From the NCBI RefSeq assembly GCF_052056915.1, contig NZ_CP195119.1, forward strand, positions 2,852,001 through 2,916,000: a stretch of 64,000 nucleotides of DNA, in the 5' to 3' direction. Numbering within the stretch: the stretch's first letter is position 1; every line of letters begins with the position of its first letter. The stretch comes from MTP4 sp052056915 (GTDB lineage: Archaea > Halobacteriota > Methanosarcinia > Methanosarcinales > Methanosarcinaceae). Below, piece after piece: positions 25,459 through 33,351 of this stretch. Below the pieces are notes generated by a model. That model saw only the letters and a program-made list of their open reading frames with translations, was not told the DNA's origin and searched no databases. Made by a program: the position numbers and the translations under genes.

Positions 25459-25934
25459 TTTCTGAACAACGCAAATATTTATCGAGTTTTGTGGGTGATG
25501 CCCATAAATACCGATTTTCTTAATTACCCTTACAAATGAGCTATTATGCCGCAATTATTCCTGAATCGGCCTTAAAGAACTGCGATTAATTTAAACTAGT
25601 TGCAATTGAACTCAATTATAACATTGTTAATCTGGAATCCACTACAACAGGGACCCACTATAACAAGGACCCACTGCAACAGGGACCCACTACAACAGGG
25701 ACCCACTACAACAAGGGTCCGTTTGACTCACTATCAAATTAAACATAATCGAATTACGAAATAATCGAATTACGACATTAAAATTATGATAATTTTGCAA
25801 TTAAAACTTTAATTTCAAATGAAGGTGAATAAATTGCAAATTACTATCAATTCCGGAGATTCCTGTTTGCTCCGGAAAACCCCACTGAAATGACGTATGC
25901 TGTTGTTTCGGTTCAATCTTAAAGAGGTTCATCC
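25459..25934 (+). promoter_or_regulatory. Probable long leader of the pycBA operon
   Basis: If the TATA at 25446-25458 is used, the transcript has a leader of about 450 bases, including a 16-bp array (25638-25717) and two direct copies of AATCGAATTACGA near 25748 and 25764. No frame or known riboswitch is recognised. AAAGAGGTTC lies just before the pycB ATG. Confidence 0.35.
25638..25717 (+). repeat. 16-bp tandem array, 5 copies
   Basis: Five 16-bp units of CCCACTACAACAGGGA (starts 25638, 25654, 25670, 25686, 25702) with one or two differences each. GGGACCC words at the junctions could pair between units. Confidence 0.95.
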
Positions 25935-27653
25935 ATGAGTGTAAAAATTACTGAAACCGTCCTCCGGGATGCACACCAGTCCCTCCTGGCCACCAGGATG
26001 CGGACGCGGGACATGCTCGAAGTGGTCGAACATCTGGATCAGGTAGGGTATTTCTCCCTTGAAATGTGGGGGGGTGCCACCTTTGACAGCTGTATTCGAT
26101 ACCTGAATGAAGATCCATGGCAGCGCCTTCGGGATATCAAGAAGAAAATGGACAATACCTATGCCCAGATGCTTCTTCGGGGGCAGAACCTGGTCGGGTA
26201 CCGGCACTACTCGGATGACGTGGTTGAAAAATTCGTTACAAAAGCTTATCAAAACGGCATTGACATTTTCCGGGTCTTCGACGCGGTCAATGACATCCGG
26301 AATATGGAACTCTCGATCAAGGTCGCAAAGGGCCTTGGAGCCCATGTCCAGGGTACGGTTTGCTACACCATAAGTCCGGTGCACACCGTGGAGAAATATG
26401 TTGAACTAGCAAAACAGCTCGAAGAACTCGAGTGCGATTCCCTCTGCATCAAGGACATGGCCGGGCTGCTTGCCCCCAGTGAAGCTGCAAGTATTATCGG
26501 TGCCATGAAAAAGGAGGTCTCCATCCCCATATCCCTGCACTGTCACTGTACCTCGGGAATGGCTCCAATGAGCTATATGGCAGCCTGTGAGGCAGGAGTG
26601 GACATCCTGGATACCGCAATTTCTCCCCTTGCCTGGGGTACTTCCCAGCCCCCTACGGAAACTGTCGTGGCAGCCCTCAAGAACACTCCCTACGACACGG
26701 GGCTTGACCTGGGGGCTTTTGAGGAAGTTGTCCGGTATTTCAAGGAACTCAAGGAAAAGTACAGAGGGATTCTGGACCCGATTTCCGAGCAGGTCGACAC
26801 CAATGTCCTTATCTACCAGATCCCGGGGGGGATGCTCTCGAACCTGGTCTCCCAGCTAAAGGAGCAAAATGCCCTTGACAAGTACGATGCGGTGCTTGAT
26901 GAAATGCCCCGGGTCAGGGCAGAGCTTGGCTATCCGCCCCTGGTGACTCCTACCAGCCAGATCGTGGGTACCCAGGCCGTACTGAACGTGCTCATGGGCG
27001 AGCGTTATAAGGTTATCCCAAAAGAGGTCAAGGACTACGTGCGCGGACTTTACGGGCGTTCTCCTGCCCCCATCAGCCCGGAAATGGTCGGGAAGATTAT
27101 CGGGGACGAAGAGCCCATCCACTGCCGTCCTGCTGACCTCCTGAAGCCCGAGTATGAGAAGCGGAAGAAGGAAGCCGAGGAATTGGGCATTGCCAGGTCC
27201 GAGGAGGACATCCTGACCTACATCCTCTATCCGGCTATTGCTCCTAAGTTCCTGCAGGGGGAGATGGAAGAAGAATCCCTCGCAGTTGTGGCCCCGAAAC
27301 CCGCTTCCCCGCAGGAATACACGATCCCCACCGATTTCAAAGTCACGGTGGACGATGAGGTCTTCGATGTCAAAGTTGAGCCCACTGGTGGGATTTCCGT
27401 ATCCGAATCCGCGCCCACAAAGCCGACTCCAGAGTCCGTCAAAGGCGCTGTTACCAGTTCCATGCAGGGTATGGTGCTTTCCCTCAAGGTCAAAGTCGAG
27501 GACACGGTTGAGGAAGGAGACACTGTTGCGGTCATTGAAGCCATGAAGATGGAAAATGCGGTTCATGCCCCGCATTCGGGTACCGTGAAGGAAATTTTCG
27601 TTGCCGAAGGTGACACCCTGGCTCCCGGGGACCTGATTCTGGCAATTGAGTGA
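25935..27653 (+). CDS. pycB: Pyruvate carboxylase subunit B (carboxyltransferase + biotin carrier)
   Basis: A 572-residue subunit that moves the carboxyl group from biotin to pyruvate, giving oxaloacetate for biosynthesis. The N-terminal part (about 1-290) is an HMGL-like TIM barrel with TVLRDAHQSLLATRMRT and the metal-binding SLHCHCTSGMA; the middle is the PYC_OADA domain; the C-terminus (about 495-572) is a biotinyl domain with EAMKMEN, Lys538 being the biotin attachment site. A Pro/Ser linker precedes that domain. ATG 25935 has AGAGG upstream. The archaeal two-subunit enzyme needs the next gene, 21 bases downstream. The same domain order is found in oxaloacetate decarboxylase alpha, but the linked biotin carboxylase favours pyruvate carboxylase. 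Confidence 0.96.
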   Translation: MSVKITETVLRDAHQSLLATRMRTRDMLEVVEHLDQVGYFSLEMWGGATFDSCIRYLNEDPWQRLRDIKKKMDNTYAQMLLRGQNLVGYRHYSDDVVEKFVTKAYQNGIDIFRVFDAVNDIRNMELSIKVAKGLGAHVQGTVCYTISPVHTVEKYVELAKQLEELECDSLCIKDMAGLLAPSEAASIIGAMKKEVSIPISLHCHCTSGMAPMSYMAACEAGVDILDTAISPLAWGTSQPPTETVVAALKNTPYDTGLDLGAFEEVVRYFKELKEKYRGILDPISEQVDTNVLIYQIPGGMLSNLVSQLKEQNALDKYDAVLDEMPRVRAELGYPPLVTPTSQIVGTQAVLNVLMGERYKVIPKEVKDYVRGLYGRSPAPISPEMVGKIIGDEEPIHCRPADLLKPEYEKRKKEAEELGIARSEEDILTYILYPAIAPKFLQGEMEEESLAVVAPKPASPQEYTIPTDFKVTVDDEVFDVKVEPTGGISVSESAPTKPTPESVKGAVTSSMQGMVLSLKVKVEDTVEEGDTVAVIEAMKMENAVHAPHSGTVKEIFVAEGDTLAPGDLILAIE

Positions 27654-27674
27654 AAGGAGTGAGCGGAGGGTATC

Positions 27675-29156
27675 ATGTTTAAAAAAGTATTGGTTGCAAA
27701 CCGCGGAGAAATCGCAATCAGGGTTATGCGGGCTTGCCGGGAAATGGGCATCTCCACGGTTGCAGTATGTTCGGAGGCGGATAAAAACGCACTCTTTGCT
27801 AAGTATGCCGACGAGGCCTACCTGATAGGCCCGGCACCCACCAGCCAGAGTTACCTGAACATGGACGCCATCATAGAGGTCGCAAAAAAGACCGGGACCG
27901 ATGCCATCCATCCCGGCTACGGTTTCCTCTCCGAAAACCCCGCTTTTGCAAAGCGTTGCGAGGACGAAGGGATCATCTTCATAGGGCCTCCGAGTCATGT
28001 AATTGCCGAAATGGGCAGCAAGATCCGGGCCAGGAACCTTATGATAAAAGCCGGGGTCCCCGTGGTTCCCGGCACGAAGGATGCCGTCGAAGACGTTGAC
28101 GAAGCCCTGAAAGTGGCGGAAGATATCGGGTATCCGGTCCTGTTGAAGGCTTCTGCCGGAGGCGGCGGGATTGGGATGAAGGTCGTGCACTCCAGAAGCG
28201 AGTTTGCCGTCGCCCTCAACTCTACCCGTCAGATGGCGGGTTCGGCTTTCGGAGACTCTTCCGTGTTTATTGAAAAGTATGTGGAAGAGCCGCGGCACAT
28301 TGAGATCCAGATCCTGGCTGATTCTTACGGAAACACTGTCTACCTCTCGGATAGGGAATGTTCCATCCAGAGAAGGCACCAGAAGCTCATCGAAGAAGCG
28401 CCTTCCCCGATCATGACTCCTGAACTCCGGAAAGAGATGGGAGACTCGGCGGTAAAGGTTGCAAAGGCGATAGGGTATGTAAACGCAGGGACTGTGGAGT
28501 TCCTCTATTCAAAGGGCAGCTACTATTTCCTTGAAGTCAACACCCGCCTGCAGGTCGAGCACGGGATCACGGAGATGGTAACAGGGATAGATATCGTGAA
28601 GGAACAGCTCAGGGTAGCCTGCGGAGAAAAACTCGAACTTGAGCAGGAAGATATCACCATTGACGGGCATGCGATCGAATGCAGGATCAACGCTGAAGAC
28701 CCCCTCAACGACTTTGCCCCCTCTCCGGGGAAGATCCGGAGATACCGTTCGGCAGGCGGGCCCGGCGTCAGGGTTGACAGCGGGGTGCACATGGGTTACA
28801 CAATCTCCCCGTTTTACGATTCAATGATCTCAAAGCTCTGTGTATGGGGCAGGACCCGGGACGAAGCGATTTCCAGGATGCAAAGAGCCCTCTACGAATA
28901 CGTGGTTGTAGGGGTTACTACCAATATTCCCTTCCATAAGGCGGTCATGCGAAACCCGGCGTTCAGGAAAGGTGACCTTACAACTGCTTTTATCGAAGAG
29001 CAGAATATCCTGGAAGCCGTGGAAGAGGTTGTCATGTCCGAGTCCGAAAAAGGGGTTACTCTGGCTTCGGCTCTGGAGGCAAAGGACAAGAAGGTTGCAG
29101 CGATTGCAGCCGCCGTAGAGAGCTATGTCAGCATGGCCAAGAAGACGCAGCGATAA
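27675..29156 (+). CDS. pycA: Pyruvate carboxylase subunit A (biotin carboxylase)
   Basis: A 493-residue ATP-grasp enzyme that carboxylates biotin on PycB with ATP and bicarbonate. Visible motifs: KVLVANRGEIAIRVMRACRE at the start, the glycine-rich ATP lid KASAGGGGIGMK near 157, IQRRHQKLIEEAPSP near 233 and FLEVNTRLQVEHGITE near 284 (relatives usually have VEHPVTE; here Gly-Ile). Length is that of a free biotin carboxylase plus a short C-terminal tail. ATG 27675 with GGAGGGT just before it. Confidence 0.96.
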   Translation: MFKKVLVANRGEIAIRVMRACREMGISTVAVCSEADKNALFAKYADEAYLIGPAPTSQSYLNMDAIIEVAKKTGTDAIHPGYGFLSENPAFAKRCEDEGIIFIGPPSHVIAEMGSKIRARNLMIKAGVPVVPGTKDAVEDVDEALKVAEDIGYPVLLKASAGGGGIGMKVVHSRSEFAVALNSTRQMAGSAFGDSSVFIEKYVEEPRHIEIQILADSYGNTVYLSDRECSIQRRHQKLIEEAPSPIMTPELRKEMGDSAVKVAKAIGYVNAGTVEFLYSKGSYYFLEVNTRLQVEHGITEMVTGIDIVKEQLRVACGEKLELEQEDITIDGHAIECRINAEDPLNDFAPSPGKIRRYRSAGGPGVRVDSGVHMGYTISPFYDSMISKLCVWGRTRDEAISRMQRALYEYVVVGVTTNIPFHKAVMRNPAFRKGDLTTAFIEEQNILEAVEEVVMSESEKGVTLASALEAKDKKVAAIAAAVESYVSMAKKTQR

Positions 29157-29286
29157 CTGGTATTTCTCCCGAAAAAACGTGGAATTAATGTGAAAATGCC
29201 AGAAACTCCGGTCTGTTTGGTATGAAGTACATATTTGAACTAAGGTATTATACTGTGGTAAGCATACATTTGTATGGGGTGCACGG

Positions 29287-30264
29287 ATGGGAGATAAACG
29301 CTCTAGGATAATTAAGGCGCTTAAGGACGCACAGAAAACCCCCGTCTCAGGGGAAGAACTGGGACTCGAACTCGGAATTTCCAGGACGATGGTCTGGAAG
29401 TACATCAAGTCCCTCCAGGCTGATGGCTATGAAATAGAATCGTCTCCCAAGAGGGGATACGTCCTGAAATCCGTGCCCCAGCTCCTCTATCCGGAGGAAA
29501 TCAAGATGGGGCTTACAACAACCCTTCTCGGGAAAAAAATCCATTATTTCGATGAAGTAAGCTCCACAAACAGCCTCGCAAAAGAGATCGGAGCATCCGA
29601 GGAAGAGGGGACGCTTGTGATCTCCGAGGTGCAGAAGGGCGGAAGAGGCCGTATGGGGAGGGAATGGATCTCCCCGCACGGCGGGATCTGGATGTCCGTG
29701 CTACTCAAACCCGGGATCCCGCTCAGGCATGCCTCACGGCTGACCCTTGTTGCGGGGCTTGCGGTTGCCAATGTGATGCGGGACCTTGGACTCGATGCAC
29801 GTATTAAGTGGCCTAACGATGTGCGCATCAACGGAAAGAAAGTTTGCGGAATCCTGACCGAGGCAAAAGCTGAAGTGGACCGCGTGGACTACGTGGTGCT
29901 GGGGATCGGCATCAATGCCAACATGGACTTAAAAGACATCCCCGAGCCCTTACGTGCCGGTTCAACGACCTTGAAGGCGGAACTGGGTAGACATATAAGG
30001 AGGGTGCAGTTCCTTCAGGACCTGCTTTTCGAACTGGAACAGCAGTACATCCTTTTCAAGACCCAGCCATTTTCCCAGATCCTCAACGACTGGCTTGCGC
30101 TTTCCGATACAATCGGAAGGGATGTCAAAGTCACGACTCCTTCGCGGATTATCGAAGGCAAAGCAGTAGGTGTCACCTCTGACGGAGCTCTTGTGATAAG
30201 GAAAGCCGACAATACGAAAGAAGAGGTCATTGCAGGCAGATGTATCTATGCACGGCCTAAATAA
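29287..30264 (+). CDS. birA: Biotin-protein ligase with DNA-binding domain
   Basis: A 325-residue bifunctional BirA. Residues 5-60 form a winged helix-turn-helix (GEELGLELGISRTMVWKYIKSL); the centre is the ligase with the GRGRMGREW biotin/AMP loop near 119 and the catalytic-lysine segment IKWPNDVRINGKKVCGIL near 176; a small SH3-like domain ends it. It attaches biotin to PycB and may repress biotin-related genes. ATG 29287, preceded by GGGGTGCACGG. It is 130 bases after pycA in the same direction, with AT-rich DNA that may hold its own promoter (AAGGTATTATACTG near 29241). Confidence 0.95.
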   Translation: MGDKRSRIIKALKDAQKTPVSGEELGLELGISRTMVWKYIKSLQADGYEIESSPKRGYVLKSVPQLLYPEEIKMGLTTTLLGKKIHYFDEVSSTNSLAKEIGASEEEGTLVISEVQKGGRGRMGREWISPHGGIWMSVLLKPGIPLRHASRLTLVAGLAVANVMRDLGLDARIKWPNDVRINGKKVCGILTEAKAEVDRVDYVVLGIGINANMDLKDIPEPLRAGSTTLKAELGRHIRRVQFLQDLLFELEQQYILFKTQPFSQILNDWLALSDTIGRDVKVTTPSRIIEGKAVGVTSDGALVIRKADNTKEEVIAGRCIYARPK

Positions 30265-30301
30265 GTCTCCATGGAGGTCTTCGGGAAGCGAAAAATGGGG
30301 G

Positions 30302-30889
30302 ATGCAGTTTTTCCACGTCTTCCTTTTTTCCCTTCTGGTCCTCCTCTTTTTCCTTATTCATGTCTGTTCTGGAGTCTCTTCGGCAGCCGCTGCCGTGAAT
30401 GAAGAGGGACGGCTTTCCATTATCCTGATTGATGGGGAGGATCTCTATGTAAGGTCCGGAGACTCCCACACCTTTTACCAGGGTTATGAGCTTTACGTGA
30501 AAGGTGCGGATGCCGATGCAAGCCGTGTCTGGCTTGAACTGCGCAGGGAGGGTGTTTCCCTTGAAGATACCATCGCCACCGAAGGCACCAGTCTTGTTTA
30601 TTCCCGAAACTCTACGGTATTCCTGAACATAACTGTGGATACCATCTATGCAGGAACGGACGGAGCACTGGTCAGGTTTTTCCCCGTTTACCAGTACCTT
30701 GACCCTAAATACCCCAAGCCCCAAACCCCCACGTCCCCTCTCTACGAAAGCTCCGAAAACAACTCTTCTTTGCCCAGTGGTCCTGAATATCAAGCAAAAG
30801 GTTTCAATGCATCCATTTTCTTCCTGAGTTTGGGAAGCTTGCTCTTCTTTATTGGCATTTTTGCAGGGCGAACTAAAGAACTAAAGTAG
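30302..30889 (+). CDS. Secreted/membrane protein with one S-layer-like half domain
   Basis: A 195-residue protein: signal peptide (about 1-28), a beta-rich domain, a Pro/Ser linker and a C-terminal membrane helix (about 168-190) ending in RTKELK. The segment SGDSHTFYQGYELYVKGAD with VWLELRREGVSLEDT matches the middle of the S-layer domains at 1.2-6.3 kb (SGETWDLGKGYTLTVHQVD, VWFSLEKDGEELE), so it is a stand-alone copy of that fold. ATG 30302 was chosen because it starts the signal peptide; a longer frame begins at 30230 inside birA. The stop is TAG (30887-30889), followed two codons later by TAA. Confidence 0.7.
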   Translation: MQFFHVFLFSLLVLLFFLIHVCSGVSSAAAAVNEEGRLSIILIDGEDLYVRSGDSHTFYQGYELYVKGADADASRVWLELRREGVSLEDTIATEGTSLVYSRNSTVFLNITVDTIYAGTDGALVRFFPVYQYLDPKYPKPQTPTSPLYESSENNSSLPSGPEYQAKGFNASIFFLSLGSLLFFIGIFAGRTKELK

Positions 30890-30907
30890 GAACTGTAATA
30901 ATCGAAT

Positions 30908-31065
30908 TAATCAATAAAAGAAATCAATAAAAGAAATCAATAAAAGAAATCAATAAAAGAAATCAATAAAAGAAATCAATAAAAGAAATCAATAAAAGAA
31001 ATCAATAAAAGAAATCAATAAAAAAAATCAATAAAAGAAATCAATAAAAGAAATCAATAAAAGAA
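30908..31065. repeat. 13-bp tandem array, about 12 copies
   Basis: About twelve units of AAATCAATAAAAG run from 30908 to 31065, one with an extra A in place of G. They begin about 19 bases after a stop codon and end near a GC hairpin, in the gap between convergent genes. Confidence 0.95.
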
Positions 31066-31076
31066 AAATGACGAAA

Positions 31077-31093
31077 CCCGCCTTAAGGACGGG
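31077..31093. terminator. GC hairpin between convergent genes
   Basis: CCCGCCTT / AAGGACGGG forms a short GC-rich hairpin with one bulged base between the plus-strand S-layer-like gene and the minus-strand coiled-coil gene. On the minus strand it is followed by CATTTTTCTTTTATTG, so it could terminate the minus-strand operon. Confidence 0.5.
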
Positions 31094-31128
31094 CTCTTCA
31101 CCGGGTGGTTCCGGCTGCCTCGCTTTTT

Positions 31129-32091
31129 TCACTCTTTTGAGTTGAACTTGACATCTCCTTTTTCAATCAGGAGTTTTAGGTCTTCAAGACTCATGCGGGC
31201 ATTTTTCTGAAGTTTTTCCCGGGCTGTACTGTGTTTCTGGCTAACCTTGTTCTCGTCTTTTGCCAGCTGGACTTCCTTCAACCTATCGAGATATAAGGAA
31301 AGTTCTTTTCTGGCGTTGGCAATGCCTGTCTTCAGGGGATCGATTTTTTCTTTGATTGCGTTTATGCTTGAGAACTTGTCCGTAAGCTGGGCATGGTACA
31401 TGTTTGCTTCTTTCCGGATTTCGTCGGCTGCCTTGAAGTTTTCCAGCATTTCAAGGTGGCAAGCCTGGGACTCATCGGAAAGAGCCTGGATTTTTTCGTG
31501 AAGTTCATCGCCTTCCTGGTGGATTTCCTTGGATTCCGTGTAGCTTTCCTGGATCTGGGCGTGAAGCTCGTTTGCTTTCCTGGCAGACTCCAGGCGTTTT
31601 CCCAGGTCATTTAGTTTCTGGTAGATCTTTATCTCAACGGCAAGGGGGAGTTCTTTATCAAAAAAGGTCTCCAATTCGGCCAGGTAGGCTTTGGAAAGGG
31701 ATTCTACGCTTCCATGGGAAAGCCTGTTGTACTCGTCCCTTTTCTCCTTAAGTTCTGCAATTCCGGTAAAAAGACCCTGAGTTTTGGAGTTTACACTGCT
31801 TCTTTTTCCCTTGTACTCGGATATCAGGTCGTTAATTCCATCCCGCTTTTTCCTGAGTTCCTGCGCTTTCCTGACCCGTTCCCTGACCTGCTGGTTCAAA
31901 GAGTCCCGTTTTTCTTTCAGTTCGTCGATATCGGTCCTGTGATTTTTCAGTTCCTTGAAAACCGAACTTAACTGCCTCTCACTCTTCTCTATCCTGTTCC
32001 TGAGCTCGTTTACCTTATTCTTCAGCTCCCGTTCGTTGAGGTCTGAAAGGTCGGCCGTTGCAATTTCTTCTGTTGAAACGTCGTTGTCCAT
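31129..32091 (-). CDS. Coiled-coil protein of unknown function (1)
   Basis: A 320-residue protein that is charged and almost entirely alpha-helical: residues about 15-115 and 170-290 are heptad-rich (ELKEKRDSLNQQVRERVRKA, LDRLKEVQLAKDENKVSQKH). The middle (about 110-165) has a less regular segment (AYLAELETFFDKELPLAVE). C-terminal SLEDLKLLIEKGDVKF looks like a short folded motif. Relatives in archaea have been labelled phosphoserine phosphatase in databases, but no HAD motif (DxDxT) is present, so that label should not be kept. It is 30 bases downstream of the second coiled-coil gene and co-oriented with DUF424 and mcm. Confidence 0.75.
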   Translation of the reverse strand: MDNDVSTEEIATADLSDLNERELKNKVNELRNRIEKSERQLSSVFKELKNHRTDIDELKEKRDSLNQQVRERVRKAQELRKKRDGINDLISEYKGKRSSVNSKTQGLFTGIAELKEKRDEYNRLSHGSVESLSKAYLAELETFFDKELPLAVEIKIYQKLNDLGKRLESARKANELHAQIQESYTESKEIHQEGDELHEKIQALSDESQACHLEMLENFKAADEIRKEANMYHAQLTDKFSSINAIKEKIDPLKTGIANARKELSLYLDRLKEVQLAKDENKVSQKHSTAREKLQKNARMSLEDLKLLIEKGDVKFNSKE

Positions 32092-32121
32092 GTACTACCA
32101 CCCGCATGTTTCCGGAAGTTC

Positions 32122-32745
32122 TTAAACTGCCAGTGTTTCCCAGTATTTGAGCGCCTCTTCATGGCTTTTTATTTTGTTTTTGAGCAACTTGTGCTGGGGC
32201 TTGCCTTTTGACAATTCCTCGCTCTTGCTGCCGTGGGATTCTTCCAGCTGTTTTTCTGATTCCTCAATCTTTTTAAGTTCCTGGTTAGAGTTTTTTGCTT
32301 CTTCGATTTTAACCCCTATCTGCTGGACAATGCTTTCTTCAAGGTCCGCTTTCCGGGATGCCTCCTGGAAGCTTCCTATAAACGCTCCTGCCAGCTCCTG
32401 CTCTTCTCCCGGCTCTATATGGGCCTTAAGCTTTTTTATGTCTTCAAGGAGTTTATCGGCAGACATCTGATCGATTTTCGGAAAAAGCTCCTTCTCAAGC
32501 AGGCCTTCTACCTGATGGTAGAACTGCTGCCTTTTTTCCTTAAGGACCTCCTTTCGCTCGAGCATCTGGCTCCTGAAGTTCTTCGAGTTCTTGACTTCGC
32601 CTTCGATCTCGTTCAGCCGGCTTTCCAGCTCTTCGAATTCCTTTCTGTATTCTTCCAGGAATCGCCTGTGTTTAACCACAACCCCGGCAACCAGTTCCCC
32701 TGATGTCGATGTCCTTATCCCGGTGTTTTCGCTGCTTTCGTTCAC
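32122..32745 (-). CDS. Coiled-coil protein of unknown function (2)
   Basis: A 207-residue, highly charged helical protein. Residues about 25-80 and 135-195 show coiled-coil heptads (EYRKEFEELESRLNEIEGEV; KKIEESEKQLEESHGSK). No signal, membrane segment or catalytic motif is visible. It stands directly upstream of the first coiled-coil gene (31 bases between stop and start) in the same direction, suggesting that the two act as partners, perhaps as a hetero-coiled-coil scaffold. ATG 32745. Confidence 0.72.
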   Translation of the reverse strand: MNESSENTGIRTSTSGELVAGVVVKHRRFLEEYRKEFEELESRLNEIEGEVKNSKNFRSQMLERKEVLKEKRQQFYHQVEGLLEKELFPKIDQMSADKLLEDIKKLKAHIEPGEEQELAGAFIGSFQEASRKADLEESIVQQIGVKIEEAKNSNQELKKIEESEKQLEESHGSKSEELSKGKPQHKLLKNKIKSHEEALKYWETLAV

Positions 32746-32884
32746 TGTATCACTATTTGCAGTTCAATTTTATAAATATATTCTAGGATGATCTTCTCTT
32801 CCTTTGAGATATGCCGAACCAGGTGGTGAGATCGCTTTTTTGCTGTCCTCGCCCTTTTCCTGAAGCATCATATACTCGCAGGCT

Positions 32885-33175
32885 TCATACCCTGAAAATC
32901 TGGGCATGGGGCACTCCATCGATCATAATCACGGATCCCTGATCGACAAGTCCGCACTTTATTGCACACTGGATGGTTTTTTCTCCAAAGAGATTGGCAG
33001 TTGTGGCTTCTCCCAGGGCTTCCTGAAGTTCGGGTTCCGAGACCTTTTTACCTTCGTAAAAATTTCTGTCTATTTCCACACTGCTCCTGCCGTTTTTCAG
33101 TGTCTTTCCAAGCACTTCGCTGTCGCAAGCCGCTACCAGGAAGTATTCTCCGTTTTCATAGATCTTTAGGTACAT
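32885..33175 (-). CDS. DUF424 family protein
   Basis: A 96-residue protein matching the archaeal DUF424 family: MYLKIYENGEYFLVAACDSEVLG at the start, FYEGKKVSE in the middle and the conserved ANLFGEKTIQCAIKCGLVD with IDGVPHAQIFRV at the end. The family is widespread in archaea and often lies beside translation or replication genes, but its function is not established. It lies between mcm and the coiled-coil pair on the minus strand. ATG 33175. Confidence 0.88.
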   Translation of the reverse strand: MYLKIYENGEYFLVAACDSEVLGKTLKNGRSSVEIDRNFYEGKKVSEPELQEALGEATTANLFGEKTIQCAIKCGLVDQGSVIMIDGVPHAQIFRV

Positions 33176-33351
33176 ATTTTACCCTTTTAGTATTTACAGC
33201 TTAACCATTTTCACTTTATTTATAGGTAAATTTACATTCAGGATGCATAGCTCCTTCAAAATATTCCTTACAACTTCTAAATATTAATATGTTTATTTAA
33301 TTATTATCGGAAATTTCCAAAGATGCACAGGATTTGCTAATTGGTACCCAC

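Noticed and set aside
26856..28379. A 507-codon open frame on the minus strand across the pycB/pycA junction
   Set aside because: It lies opposite two clear pyruvate carboxylase subunit genes and has no domain; long antisense frames are common in this codon usage.
30887..30889. TAG stop of the S-layer-like protein read as pyrrolysine
   Set aside because: Read-through would add only two residues before TAA; it behaves as an ordinary stop.
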